Below are positions 1 to 11,420 of a stretch of 64,000 bases of DNA, piece after piece. The DNA comes from Leptodontidium sp. MPI-SDFR-AT-0119. Its lineage: Eukaryota; Ascomycota; Leotiomycetes; Helotiales; Leptodontidiaceae. Under the pieces are notes generated by a model, which did not search any database, was not told where the DNA came from, and saw only the letters and a list, made by a program, of their open reading frames with translations. How positions within the stretch are numbered: position 1 is the first letter of the stretch; each line of letters starts with the position of its first letter. Position numbers and translations under genes: made by a program. The stretch lies in contig JAHLEZ010000007.1 in assembly GCA_020726505.1 (NCBI GenBank), positions 2,604,001-2,668,000 on the forward strand, written 5' to 3'.

Positions 1-1035
1 CCTTTGTACTCCTGTCCTTCCGTCGAAAGTTGGTGTTAACTGCAGGACCTGGAAGGCTACATATGCCAGAAACTTGCCTCTGCATGAGTAAACGAGAAAG
101 ATGCGAACCCTGTGTTCATTGAACTCTTGATACCAACCAACCACTACTGTAATGCAGCAGTTTTCGTAGACACATAAGAATTGAAGTCTCAAAAACAACC
201 GTGAACTAGCCCAGTCACTGACAGATGTAAACCAAAATTCGTCACGCATGGGAAAACTGAATTTGTCTGGTTCACGATTGAGTTGTGGGCCTGTGGCAAG
301 GTTCATAGCGTAAGCTATATATTTGGATCGCGGCACAAATCCAGTTCCTATTCGTAACCACAAGGTGCTGGCAGTGCAGCGCTAGATCGAGATGTCTCTC
401 ATACCGAGCTTATGTTTCGAAGAATATAGAAGCATACGGTAGCGCATTGATCAGTCATGATGTCGTACTTGTCAAAAGTTTATTGAACCATCCGGATCGT
501 GTGTGCTGGGTTTAAGCAGGAACAGCATACTTTCTCTCTACCTGCCAAAGTGACTAACCAGACCAGAACCCCTCTTAATAGTTTAGAGCCCTGGACCTTA
601 GCACTTGCATTTCAGAGCTGCTCTCCGGTCTTGCATCGGAGTTTCGTTCCGGCCGCAGCTCGGATTCTACTTCCGGTTAACGTCGGAGCGTTCTTCCGGC
701 CTGTCTGACTACAGATACCGGATGCGTAGATAGATACTGTTTAATAGCTTGAATTCTGTTTACCTAGGGCTACTTGGTACCATTCACAACAACTACTGTG
801 TCAGCCTTACCGTTGATTCCGATAATTCCTCCCCGCAAGTGCCTGACTCTCAGTTGTCTCGGATGTGGGGAATCTGGGGTTGTTGTGGGGTTCCATAAGG
901 GAAGTCTACGGAGGTAAGGAAGTGAAGATGGTAAAGAGGCTCAAGCACGAAATTTTTTTATTTGGGATTTAGTTTACCTTTCGCACTGATAAGTCCCACA
1001 AATCTGCACCATCTAATTGCCATCGAATAGCGACG
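1..1035. other. No gene recognised
   Basis: I see no convincing coding region here. The longest open frame (499-708, 69 codons) has no recognisable motif and no splice partner. The last part (about 840-1035) is probably the promoter and 5' leader of the glutathione S-transferase gene. Confidence 0.5.
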
Positions 1036-1077
1036 AGGAAGAAGAAGAAGAAGAAGAAGAAGAAGAAGAAGAAGAAA
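1036..1077. repeat. (GAA)n microsatellite
   Basis: About 13 GAA units lie directly upstream of the glutathione S-transferase start at 1134, probably in its 5' leader or promoter. Confidence 0.9.
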
Positions 1078-1133
1078 AGTCAACGCATTGAACTTCCATA
1101 CCTACTCACAAACCCAACTCCGTCAGAAACAGA

Positions 1134-1842
1134 ATGGGTCTCGTCGTCAACGGATCACCTCACTCGACATACTCGCAGATCGTCCTCATCGTTCTCGCCG
1201 AGAAGGGCGTCGAATCCGAGCTGCGCGAAATCGACTTCGCCGTCTCGGAGCACAAGCAACCCGCCTTCCTGAAGCTGCAACCATTCGGCCTGGTTCCTGT
1301 CCTCGAGGACGACGGATACTTTTTGTACGAGAGCAGAGCCATAGCCAAATACATCGCAAAGAAGTATGCGGGGCAGGGAACGAAGCTGATGCCCGAGGAA
1401 GCCGATGTGAAGGCGTACGGATTGTTCGAGCAAGCATGCTCAGTCGAGCACAGCTACTTCGAAAGCCCGGTCAGCGCAATCTGCTATGAGAAGATCTTCA
1501 AGTCGTAAGGGACCTCTCCGTTTAATTAGAACAGGAGAACGGGACAGACCACGCTGATGAAATAAAAGAATGCAGGGAATGGGCGCTACAGATGAGGAGG
1601 CCGTCAAGAAGCACGCTGCTAAGCTTGACGCAACTCTTGCTGTGTACGAGGGCATCTTGGCTCAGCACGCTTATCTCGCTGGAGATGAGCTGACGCTGGC
1701 GGATTTATTCCATCTGCCATATGGAACGATGGTTAGGGGACTGGGATTTACAGATGTCTTTGCTAAGTACCCTAATGTCGCCAAATGGTTCGATGCTCTT
1801 GAAGCGAGGGAGAGCTGGCAGAAGGTTAGTGGTGGAAAGTAG
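1134..1842 (+). CDS. Glutathione S-transferase (phi/URE2-like fungal type)
   Basis: Two exons, 1134-1504 and 1569-1842, give 214 residues, a normal length for a cytosolic GST. The N-terminal half is a thioredoxin-fold domain: MGLVVNGSPHSTYSQ with the Ser/Thr/Tyr region expected near the catalytic position, the cis-proline segment FGLVPVLED, and the ESRAIAKYI glutathione-contact motif. The C-terminal half is the all-helical domain with the LADLFHLPY motif. The intron (donor GTAAGG at 1505, branch-like CTGATG, acceptor AAAG ending at 1568) was chosen because only this acceptor keeps the frame; the nearer-consensus GCAG at 1575 would shift it. Family role: glutathione conjugation or peroxide detoxification in the cytosol. 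The substrate cannot be read from sequence. It converges on the damaged minus-strand gene at 2066-2769. Confidence 0.92.
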
Positions 1843-2065
1843 CTTTTCGGATGCCTACGAAGCAGAGGTCAGAACGTCAAAAACCAATCAATCATTCAGA
1901 AAAAGACAGGAGTTCATGTTCAATATCTCCAATCCGAACCTTGCGTGATGAAGACCCGCAGTCGCCCGAATGCGCAAGATGAACAAAACGCCGCCCTCCA
2001 AATCCCAGTCAATAATTTCCACCCAGCAACCTCCTCTCGCAGCGTCAAACTTCCAACGTCGCTTC

Positions 2066-2769
2066 TCAGTCAAAGAAATCCGGCATATACTTCACCAGCC
2101 CCTCCATCTCGGCATCCGCATTCATGCCCTCCCACCCCTCCTTCCAACCATCTTCCTCGTTCTACGTCCTCCTGTAGAAGTAACAGTTCTCCCACTCCCA
2201 ACCTCCCTTTCCCTCTCCATGCACGCCCCCCTTCCACTCCGGATCAGGAACGATCTTAAATCTCATCCAGCAGAAAGCGCTTCCTTCACTCATGACGTGA
2301 ACTCTGCTACCCGCCTCTCGAAGGTCCAATCCCACCCCAGATTTGATATAGCGCTGGATATGCTCTTTAATTATTGTTTCGGTAGTGGTTTGGGTGGGCG
2401 AGGGCCGAACATGGCCGAGAGAGAAAAAGATGAAGTTGGGCAGATAGTGCTTTCCTAAAAGAGCGGGAAGGTCAGCTATTTTGCTAGTAAGCATTATGTC
2501 GGGGGGGCAGGCAACCGGAATGATTTTGGCTGTATGCGAGAAAATGGGAAGCAAATAAGTACATGCAAGTGAGAAGAAAATAAGGAAAGAAAAGGAAAAA
2601 AAAAAAATAGAAATAAGGATATTGAAGAGAAAAAAACCGAACTCCCTTACTTTGGAGCCATGGCATCGAGACTTGTTGGGGGAGAGTAGGTTTCGAGAGA
2701 CACGGCCGAGGCGTAGGATTTGATGAATTCGTTCGCTGCGGTTTCAATGGAGAGAGTTGAGGTAGTCAT
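2066..2769 (-). pseudogene. NTF2/SnoaL-like small protein gene with an in-frame stop
   Basis: On the minus strand, exon 1 (2769-2651) starts MTTSTLSIETAANEFIKSYA. It splices with a GTAAGG donor to exon 2 at 2483 (acceptor CTAG), giving a continuous frame through LGKHYLPNFIFFSLGHV and a GWEWENCYFYRR segment. The helix, short-strand and Trp-rich pattern resembles NTF2/SnoaL-fold fungal proteins; this is resemblance, not identification. The frame meets a TAG at 2162-2164, yet the next 32 codons in the same frame (ending MPDFFD, TGA at 2066-2068) look like a natural C-terminus. The product is either 146 residues or, if the TAG is a recent mutation of CAG, 178. The two-exon model is my inference. 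No function is assignable. Confidence 0.55.
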
Positions 2770-3723
2770 GTTGGATCCGAAAGAGGTGGCGAGCTTGGTG
2801 CCTAGCTTGTTAAAGACTTTAAGGCTTTCGCGGGGATCCTTTGACGGTTGGAAAAGTGCAACACCCAAGAGTTAGACTTATAGAGAGAAAAGAAATGTTG
2901 TCCCGATGTGCGGAAGTGGGGTGAGTATTCGTGAGGTATTTCGTGTAAGAAGGTTTGACGGAGGTAGTTGAGAGTATGGAGCCTCCGGACCACATGATGG
3001 CAGTCGCCGAGCCGAGGAAGGCGTGGGGAAACCATGTTGGATTGACTTTCTTAGAAATCTTGGCGTATGTTGGGTGTTTTAATGGGGATGGATGGAGGTA
3101 TGGTACAAGCAAAGGCGTGAAGAGGCTACTGCTGGATGGAACCTTCAAGGCAGCATTCGAACCAGATCTTCGAACCCCTGATAATAGCACGAGCCAGATC
3201 CCAAATTCCGTCAATAAAACCTGTGGCCACTGGGCCGGAACGCAGGAGAATTATGGACAGTAACAGTTCTAGAAATATGATGCCATCATGCCAGTTTAAC
3301 GCGATGCGAGCCTTCTAAACAAATACTTACCAAGACAAGCTTATATTCGTACCATGACGGCGGGTTTTTGATCTCGAAGACTTGCATTTTATTTTAGACC
3401 CATTCGCTTACATTGACTCTCCACACGTCTCGGATGACTCATTGCTAGGGCGGAACGTTGAGCACGAAGGTTTCTCGGCCGGGAGGTCCAAGCTCTGTGT
3501 CGATCACAATGATTCACAACCTGCTCACATTTGGCGAAGACGAGAGTAAAGTTTATTCTACATAAAACTATAGATCGACGGCCATCCGACTGTTCTGGAA
3601 GGCCTTCCCAATGTCAGTCGCGTGTTTCAGTCCGATCGGTGCTGACAGAGGGCCACTAACCAATGCTATGCTTTCGGCCGAAGCGAATGATAAGCGTCCC
3701 TAGACGATGCGTGACGACGAAGC
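2770..3723. other. No gene recognised
   Basis: Overlapping open frames on both strands (for example 2819-3214 minus and 2955-3263 plus) contradict each other and show no domain, so I do not call them. 3300-3723 is the 3' flank of the minus-strand transcription factor. Confidence 0.45.
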
Positions 3724-5849
3724 TCAGAAACAAGGGTAGCTTTCAAACGGTACCACGTTAAGCCAAGAAAAGTCATTCATACCGAATAGAAGATTGTTAT
3801 CGAGTATGTCGTCTCCGCTGTTGCCCACAAGACTATCGATTGCGTTTTCACCTATAGACGGACCAGCATACGGCAATTCCTGACTGAGAAGCCCTGTGGT
3901 ATGCGACTGGGGTTGAAACGAGATACTTCGAGCTTCATCAGCATCAGCCCCGTAGTGCTGCGATTGAAGCCTTGGATTGGAATAGCGTTCTGGAATGACG
4001 CGGTAGATCAACTCGAGAGCCGATAGGCATCGCTGAATCATAGGGTTGAAAACTTGGTAGGACTTGAGAATGTCAATCGCACAAGACCATGACTGCAAGA
4101 TCGAGTCCTCTGATATCTCGGACAATATTGAGGGGCTTAGTCTTGCGGCAATAAGCACTGTGGCGGCACTGTAGATGGGAAGCACGTAGTTCCACCACGT
4201 TGCGGTCAAACCAACCGAGTTCGGGTCAGCCGGGCGTCTGCCGTAGCCGAGCTCGATCATCTCCTGTGCAATCTTGACACAAAGCACCGAACATTGCACG
4301 GCGATTCTTTCAGAGAGCGATAACTCATTCGATGTTTCACCACTTTCAGAGCATAAGTAAGCTGAGAGTAGAGGGCTAAGTGAAAGCAGCCTAATATGGA
4401 GATATCTGACTGTGGTAAGTAATTTGGCACCTCCACTCCAAGAATAGCGGAGACCAACCGTTGACGCAGAAGCACTCCCTGGCGACTGAAAGTGCGAGAG
4501 ACGCCCCAGTCGAGCGACGTATACTCGATCTTCAAATGGGCTGGAAGGTCTTTCTCCCACTTCAGGAGCCTCCTGTCGATATCCAGTATGGACCAATTGT
4601 TGCCGGCCGCAGTCCGTCCAAGGAATTTCTCAAGCATCTCCTCGATTGAATATCCCTTCTCGAGGTGGTCCGGATGGAACCTTACCAGTACCTCATCTAA
4701 GATGTCGAAGAGTCGGAGAGATTGGACAAAGAATTCGACAGTAGAAGGCTGGTTAGGATATGCCATCGGCGGGCAATCTTTTGTGGTGAGAAGTTCCTCG
4801 TCAACTGGTAGCGGCAAAGGAGCTTTGGCGTCTCTGCTCGCAGTGATCATTGAAGGTCGACCGTAGTTCATAGAAACCATTCGGTCTAGAAGGACGCATG
4901 TGTGCCAAACTTTGCGTACAAGCTCGCGCTCTCTTTGTGACACGATCCGTTTACTAGTCTCGCAGAGATGCAGTCCGAGGCTTTGTGCTGTACGTATGGC
5001 CACCCCTATAATCATCCAGCTTTGATTCAGGTAACACAAACTTTGGAGATGGATGCTCAGCAGCAGTAACATTTGAACGGACTGTAAGGTGTTCAAGTGC
5101 CATAGGTCCAAGGACTCTTTCGCTCGCTCAAAGAAACCATTGGCTGAAGATTGCCTCTCGTTTGGGGAAATATCCTCGTCGAGCTGTGACGAAATGGCAA
5201 ATATGAGGTTCAATGAGCAGAGGAAAATAGGATCATCCCTATCGCCCTTTTGAGTTACCCAAAGAGTCTCGTACTGGGCGAGAAACGTCTGTTTGCCGAG
5301 GAAGGGATAAAGCGGATGTACTGTCTCCCAATACATAGACAGCAATTTGTCGGCTTTCCTTCTTCCAGGCAGCACATAATCAATCTGTTTGTACCTCTGC
5401 GTGCCGGTAGATTTCATGCCCAGAATAACAGTTTGCAAGTCGTCTCGATTCGGGAGTTTTGTCGGATCATTAATGCCAAACTTTTGTTGCACGGCATTCC
5501 GCATCTGATTAAGAAAGCTGATGGCGCTGGGGGCTCCAAAGAAATGACGGTCGCCAGACAAAGATCCCATCGACTGATTCGACTCGCTGGCAGGCTGGGA
5601 AGATACTTTTTCGGTAGTAGGGCGGATTCTCCATCCAAGGCCGGGTCAATGGGGGCGAGATTGGAGCTGTGGGATTCTGGGGAGACGAATAGAGCCCAGT
5701 ACATAGTCCAGCATTGGCCAATCCCGCCCCTTGGATTTCGACATCATACTGGTCGTTGCGTGGTGCCGTTTGGATTTCTGAAGCTTCGACGTTGTTGTTG
5801 TTGTTGCGACGATTGGTAGGGCGAATGTTGGGAGCATTGTTGGGAGGAG

Positions 5850-5898
<49 letters not shown>

Positions 5899-6078
5899 GC
5901 TGGGTTTGTCTCCTTGAATAACAGCATCTGATTCCAATTCTTCAATGCGCTTCCTCAGTCTCAACACCTCTGCAAGTGATGGCTGCTGATGGCGAGAATG
6001 CCCGCCTTCCCATGAGCAACACGAGGAAGTATCGCTTCTTTTCATGCAGGGACCGCAGACTAAAAATAGAGGGTCAGC

Positions 6079-6109
<31 letters not shown>

Positions 6110-6437
6110 GGACAGTTCAGTTTAGTTTTGTGGCCATGTAGAGGCTGACGGTGGATCGAATGAACACGCGCTTCCTTCCCCGTACAGATCCGCGTCACGT
6201 GAGTTGTCAGGATGCAGTGAAGACGTGATCGTAATCTTACCGGGTCTGACACTATCACATTTGATCTATGAAAAGAGTCAAAACGGGCTCGTTCATGTTT
6301 TCGTCTGCATTGCATTGCATTGCATTGCACCGGAGAGCGCAAGACTGTACCTTCTTGGACCGGCACATGTCGCAGGCAACATCAACCTTCTGCCGCTTTG
6401 CCGGCGGCGCATCCGTTGGGTCGCGGTGTCGGGCCAT
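3724..6437 (-). CDS. Zn2Cys6 transcription factor with fungal_trans domain
   Basis: Five exons fit, all in phase: 6437-6351, 6265-6241, 6059-5703, 5605-4459 and 4405-3724, giving 765 residues. Residues 22-51 form a Gal4-type zinc cluster, C-x2-C-x6-C-x6-C-x2-C-x8-C. Its third cysteine comes from the 25-nt exon 6265-6241, flanked by CATAG and GTAAGA. A short leucine-rich helix (LAEVLRLRKRIEELE) follows, then a run of 16 Asn encoded by GTT repeats. The regulatory domain starts near LLSMYWETVHPLYPFLG and includes MNYGRPSMI. The last intron (4458-4406) joins LLRQR to YLHIRLL. The exon 3/4 junction (5702-5606) is the least certain; it is required because frame B has a TGA near 5647. Role: nuclear, DNA-binding regulator. 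It lies head-to-head with the SnoaL-like gene at 7203, a plausible target. Confidence 0.88.
5851..5898 (-). repeat. (GTT)16 coding poly-Asn
   Basis: This trinucleotide repeat lies in exon 3 of the transcription factor and encodes 16 consecutive Asn between the leucine-rich helix and the regulatory domain. A second short run (5 Asn) lies just downstream. It is likely length-variable between strains. Confidence 0.9.
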
Positions 6438-7202
6438 AGTCGAGGGAGGAAGCAAATGCGAGGGAGGAACTCTGGATCCGGCGATTTCCCCTTGGCGACG
6501 GAACAAAATCAGGAACAGGAACAGGAACAGGAACACGAGCAGAAGCCAGCAGGGCCAGTTCGGATCGGAACTATATATCTTCTCTTATCCCTTAACGAAG
6601 CAAAGCGGGTCGCTCGCGGAAGAGCACTCACTCACTCGGTCTACCCCGCATTTGTTTCTTGTTCGGTCATGCGGCCCCATGGGCATACCCGCTTTTTAAC
6701 GTTCTCTACACTGACTGGTACTGTACGAAAGGGGGTTTCCAATGGGTCTCGTCACCCCTTGTACGGTAATTCCAGAATTCTAGATTGTCAATAATCTAGA
6801 ATTCTAGAATTTTCTCCACAGGCTTCCTTATATGTACTGGAAACCCCACGTAGCCGGGAGAAAGAAAGGAGCAGGATCGGGAGGGGGGAGGGGGAGGGGC
6901 GGGGAGGGGCGGGGCGGGGCGGGGCACGGGGCGGGGGCACGCACTTTCGAACTCGTCGTGTGAGTTTACCAAGGTAACAGTCACTCGTCCTCCGTAGAGT
7001 TCCCTCCTCCGGAACCCCTCCGAGCATAATTTTCGGTACTTGTACTCTAGGCCTTTAGCAGCTTCTCTCCGGTCAAAGTCGTACGTATACAATAGCTATT
7101 TCTTGCTACTTGACGTTCGGGTTTCAATCTAATTAGTCATTGGATCTTTGGGCAGACATTATATCTGCAAATCCAAAAGTTCGGTTGACTATTTCCATCG
7201 CT
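6438..7202. promoter_or_regulatory. Divergent promoter region of transcription factor and SnoaL-like gene
   Basis: 765 bp separate the two divergent starts. The region holds GAACAG repeats (6510-6537), a small inverted-repeat element (6726-6850) and a G-rich stretch at 6878-6937 with many runs of four or more G. No operator site can be assigned by eye. Confidence 0.5.
6726..6850. mobile_element. Possible MITE relic with TA flanks
   Basis: The left end, CGAAAGGGGGTTTCCAATGG, resembles the terminal repeat of the 156-bp element at 26499-26654. The right end (read inverted) begins CGTGGGGTTTCCA. Both ends abut TA. At the centre is a 13-bp perfect inverted repeat (6774-6786 and 6793-6805) around AGAATTCTAGATT. 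The terminal match is imperfect, so the boundary is tentative. Confidence 0.4.
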
Positions 7203-8052
7203 ATGCCTGACCTGCATTCCCTCGTAGCAGGATGGATTCCAAAGAACGCTGTACGGAACAACGGCCCCGTGAATCTGGTTCTCGAGCGCTACGTGCTCCG
7301 CGAACTTGCAGAAGGATGGCCTTGCTACAGGTATATTTCCATCACATCTCGCTGCACAGATTGAAAAGGAGAAGGAGAAGGAGAAGGAGAAGAAGAAGAA
7401 GAAGAAGAAGAAGAAGAAGAAGAAGAAGAAGAAGAAAACACCTACTAATGAGAGCGAATCTAGAGACGCGTGTGAGTGGGAGAACCTCATCTCAATCTTC
7501 CATCCCACGGCCTATGTGTACACCACCTGGACGGGCCGAACCCACCACTTGGACTTCATCAAAGCCTCCCAGGCGGGGATGGATAAGGGGGCTTTTATCA
7601 TGCACCGCTGTCATGGAGTAACCACCGACATCTCGTCCGATGGGCTCCGTGCAGTGACGAAGATGAAAGCGACCATCACCCAACGCTTTGTCCTGCAAGG
7701 CTGTGAAGTCGACGCCGAGTCCGACTGTCGCTTTTGCTTTTTTTGGCAGAAGGAAGTGGAGGGAAGCATGGCGGGAGAATGGCGAGCAAGATTCGTGAGG
7801 CACTGGTATGAGAAGGACAAGTTGATCTGCGTGGATCCGGGAAAGGTTCCTGCGCTAGATTATGAGAAGTTGAAGACTTTCCCATCAGGGTACAGATACT
7901 TGGCGTATTGCCAGGAGGAGACTATGGGTGTGAAGGTCATGTTGGACATGCCAGGTCATAGGAGAGAGCCAGACACGCCTAGTGGAGCCAAGCACGATTT
8001 GCTTTATTTGCAGTGTAAGCAGTGGGTTGAGGGAGACGAAGTCGACATTTGA
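7203..8052 (+). CDS. SnoaL-like domain protein
   Basis: Exons 7203-7330 and 7464-8052 give 238 residues. The join is in phase: codon AG|A across donor GTATAT and acceptor CTAG produces [14 protein letters not shown]. The intron (133 nt) contains a near-perfect branch site, CTACTAAT, and a GGAGAA/GAA microsatellite; reading through it would create a spurious poly-Lys protein. Recognisable segments are [27 protein letters not shown] and [10 protein letters not shown], the pattern of fungal SnoaL_4-type proteins (cone-like alpha+beta fold shared with scytalone dehydratase and polyketide cyclases). [14 protein letters not shown] is preferred as start over the in-frame ATG at 7140 because family members begin this way (recollection). 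The reaction is unknown. The divergent Zn2Cys6 gene may regulate it. Confidence 0.82.
7366..7436. repeat. GGAGAA/GAA microsatellite inside an intron
   Basis: A GGAGAA run grades into a pure GAA run wholly within the intron of the SnoaL-like gene, about 5 bp upstream of its branch site. Confidence 0.85.
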
Positions 8053-8376
8053 AGGTCTTGGGCCTCTCTCAAGAAATTTAAAAGTAAACTTAGACAAGGA
8101 GAAACTGCACAGATATATATAACCTTTATACTTAGGGTCATCGCCAGATCATGATGTTCTATTCGTGTGTATCTCCCGGCACATGCACGTTAATTACTAA
8201 CGAGCTCGTCACTTGTTTTGTCTGCAGACACAACGTTCCAGCTTCGAGAGCCGGGAGGCACTGAGAAGATGGAGACCAACCCAACCACCTCGATGTTCGC
8301 GTCACCGTTGCTCTCCAACATTTTTTGACAACACCATCCCACGACAACGGTTTGCGCACGAACAAGCACGCAAGCC
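8053..8376. other. Intergenic, nothing recognised
   Basis: This is the 3' flank of the SnoaL-like gene and the upstream region of the broken gene starting at 8377. No motif seen. Confidence 0.5.
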
Positions 8377-10258
8377 ATGACGACACAGCTTTCAGTCGAC
8401 CAAACTCTCCGTCTCACCCAACGTGAACTCGTCCAGTTTGTGCAGCAGAATATCACCCACGAAGACGGCACATGGAACGTCTCGAACATCGTGGACTGGG
8501 AGGATGTGTCGCAAGCCAAGAGGGACCTACTTGCCGCAAAGCTACTGTGAGTTGATAATATTTGCCATTTGCGATGCCGATACTGCCACAACTACTAAAA
8601 CTTAATTAGGCCGGCCGTACAGAAAACCACAGAACCCTCAGTTAACGCTACCTACCTCGCTGCACTGTTAGCCCAAATACCCTCCGATAGAGGCTCGCCA
8701 ACACGGCAGACACAATATCTAAACCCCTCTAGATCATCGACTGTCGAACCTCCCGACAACGCCATACAAGAGTATGAAACCAAGTGTTACCAAGCTCTAC
8801 TCGATGACAGTTGCAGGCCGCTGTTCCTTGTTAGTCTTCTCCTACAAGTCTCGACAAATGCAGACGCATATACGACTTACTGCGGCCGTGGACGAGATAC
8901 CCGGGTACGTCGAATCCAGAGGATTGGCAGGTGTTCTCTAGGCAGCTACGCCGCTAGAAAGAATTTCGCAAATGGCAGCTGGGTAACAGGTGGCAGACAG
9001 TTAAGTTCTCTGAATATCTTAATGAACAACAGCGCGAGTTTGAGAGGATGGGGGTGGCCGCCGGGTGGATAGCCCGGCCTGATTTTAAGCAGGCAATACG
9101 TGGTCAGTGGGAGGACGAATATGGCCATGACCAACAGCATCCCGGCAACGGTGATAACGCGGGGGCTATCTTGTCTAAGTATACTGAAGCCACAAAGAGA
9201 TTAATTATGGACTGTGGCTTCGTCCAGCCCTTTGAGCTACACGCGGACCCAAAGCAACAGGACCAATGGACGACATATGTTGAATATCTCGCTTTCGAGT
9301 GCTTCTGGCTTAGCTGGTTTGCTAGGTTCGCCCAGAAGCTACGAGTGCAGCACGACGCAAGGTGGGATGGGCTTGTGAAGGCTGGGTGGTGGAACTTATC
9401 GATGCAGTTAGTGATCTGGCAAGCACAGAGTTTGAGGATATGCGAGAACGGGAGCTTGAGAGGGTCGCGCGTGTAGCGCGCTCGTTCACGGCGGCTACAT
9501 GTACAACAGCCACGGACACGGCAAAGGAGACGTGTACACAGACGAGAAGAAGACCGCGAACACGTCGTGGTCAGAACTCACCAAGTCACCCACAGAAGAA
9601 CCTATAATCACCCCAGAGTCCCATCGACGGCATTGCTCCCAGGAACGATCTCGTCGACGAATATGTCCGCAATACGCAGAAGTACTAGTCAGCCAAGGCG
9701 GAAGCAGACCATCAGCAACGCAGAGTTGAGTGGGTTCGGTCTGAAATAAGTAAGATCGAGGCAGAACAGAAGACGGCGGGCAAGAGTACCAGCTCGGTGG
9801 GGACAAAAAGCAAGAAAAGAAAGCCTACAGGTGATGCTACAGATGACGCCGACGTGCAGCCGCGGGTCGAGAAACACAGGCGGACGGATGAGACAGAGAA
9901 GGTGGTGGTTGGCAAGAGCGACAACCCACCGACAATATGAAGCAAGAAACGCAAGCTCCCCACAGATGAGGATACCCGGGAACCACAGTTGAAGATAGAG
10001 ACGATGGTGGCTAGCGAGACTGACGGCCTAGAGACAAGAAGCAGGAAAAGACGAAAGGCAATCCACGAGCAACACGGTAGTGAGGATCTAAGCAGTGTCC
10101 TGGAACCGAGTCTTGGGATAACGGCGGTCTCGGTCCAGGTCAGCTCGACAGTCGCTAGTAATTCCCGACCACGTCGGCAGGCCAAGCGCATATCTCGCGG
10201 AACTGTAGCAGTGGGTTCCCGTGACGAGCGACTGGAGACAACTGCGCCCAAGGGTTAA
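8377..10258 (+). pseudogene. Broken gene of an unrecognised fungal family
   Basis: Exon 1 (8377-8546, MTTQLSVDQTLRLTQRELVQ) ends at a GTGAGT donor. Exon 2 starts at 8610 after CTTAATTAG and reads on to a Tyr/Cys-rich segment (ALLDDSCRPLFLVSLLLQ). The frame then breaks: a shift near 8905-8925, TAG at 8955-8957, a shift near 9385, TAG at 9686-9688 and TGA at 9938-9940. Between breaks the sequence is protein-like: EDWQVFSRQLRR, QWEDEYGHD, then a long charged tail with KKRK-type basic clusters (possible nuclear signals). All three stops are one C-to-T step from CAG or CGA. The 429-bp open frame at 9048-9476 is only a fragment of this gene. No function assigned. Confidence 0.65.
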
Positions 10259-11420
10259 TGGGAAAGTGGCGGTTGTTCGTGGATTGAAGACACAGGACGT
10301 GAGGCGGCGAGAAAGGCCAGAGGTTGGCCGCGCTCAACCCACAGCAGGCCAGAGGTCACGTAGCGTTCTATTTGCGAGAAATCTTCAGGACCGGACCATT
10401 TGCATTTCATAGTCTGCGTCATGCAGTTTTGTCGCCGTGAATGCCCACATCAATGATCTATCTGGTAGTACACGGCCCAAAGATCGAAGTCGAGGCTGCA
10501 AAGAACAGCAGCAGTTTATCGTGTGGACACGGGCTAGGAGTCTTAGTAGGCCAACATGCTCATCTATGCTAGAACATGGGCATCGCCGCCATTCATGCAA
10601 AAACTCGACAGCATCATCCACAAGCCCCGCGCGACACACTCCCTCTAGGCTCAACTCGAAGTTGGTCGCCCATCCCATCTCTTCATTTGGAGAACCTTCT
10701 TCACATGAATCTGTTCGCCATATGGACCATACCAGCGCCCAAACGCCATACTCGAAGCCCACGACGAGGAGAGCTAGTCGTTCTCCTCCACTATCCTCCA
10801 CAGATTCTTTCCTCGGCCGACTCACGCATTACAAGGCCCTCAGAACGGTATAACACCGTCGAGCTTTGAGGTATCGTCATCCCTCACGAACCAGGTAAAC
10901 GGAACGATAACGATTTACTCCACAGCAGTCACTGCTATGGATTGGACACGAACGGGAGCCACAGCATTTTTTCAGGGGAAATCTTGGCCCTGCGCAACGG
11001 GATGAGGCTCTCGTTTTTGGTAGGTTCGTGAGGTGGCAGTGAGAGCGGGATCGTCGTGAGATTGGAATTAACGCCCAGGACTTGTGGACGTGGGATCTCG
11101 TATCCAGTACTTCGCATTTCCTTTGGTCATAGTGTCAAATACAACTTCGTGACGTTCGAAAACGGTTGACTAAAAACCTGAAGACCCGCCTAAAGTCGGT
11201 GCTCGAGTATGTGATGGCCGATTATTTCCTTCAAGTAGATGACTTATGTTCTCCGATTTAAAATATTCATTAGGCCAACGGAATTCCCTTGTTATTCTTG
11301 TTAATTCGCGAACGCAGCAGTGCCTGAACGGCACTCGGGTAGGACGGACTATCTTTGTTCCTTGAACCCCCCTAACCGCACATGGCTCTCGGGGTTAGAG
11401 TGCTATCTTTCATCCGCAAC
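10259..11420. other. No gene recognised
   Basis: Opposing open frames at 10385-10825 (minus) and 10437-10853 (plus) lack motifs and splice partners. The start may contain the decayed tail of the preceding pseudogene. Confidence 0.45.

Noticed and set aside
2819..3263. Hypothetical proteins on both strands
   Set aside because: The frames overlap on opposite strands, lack motifs and have no splice partners.
6878..6937. G-rich stretch as a G-quadruplex regulatory element
   Set aside because: Composition allows it, but nothing in the sequence shows a regulatory role; left as part of the divergent promoter.
7232..7621. Open frames with long poly-Arg or poly-Lys (also 7306-8052)
   Set aside because: They read through the GAA microsatellite, which lies in an intron whose donor, branch site and acceptor restore a clean SnoaL-like protein.
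9048..9476. A separate 142-residue gene
   Set aside because: The same frame continues upstream past a TAG into related sequence; it is one piece of the pseudogene 8377-10258.
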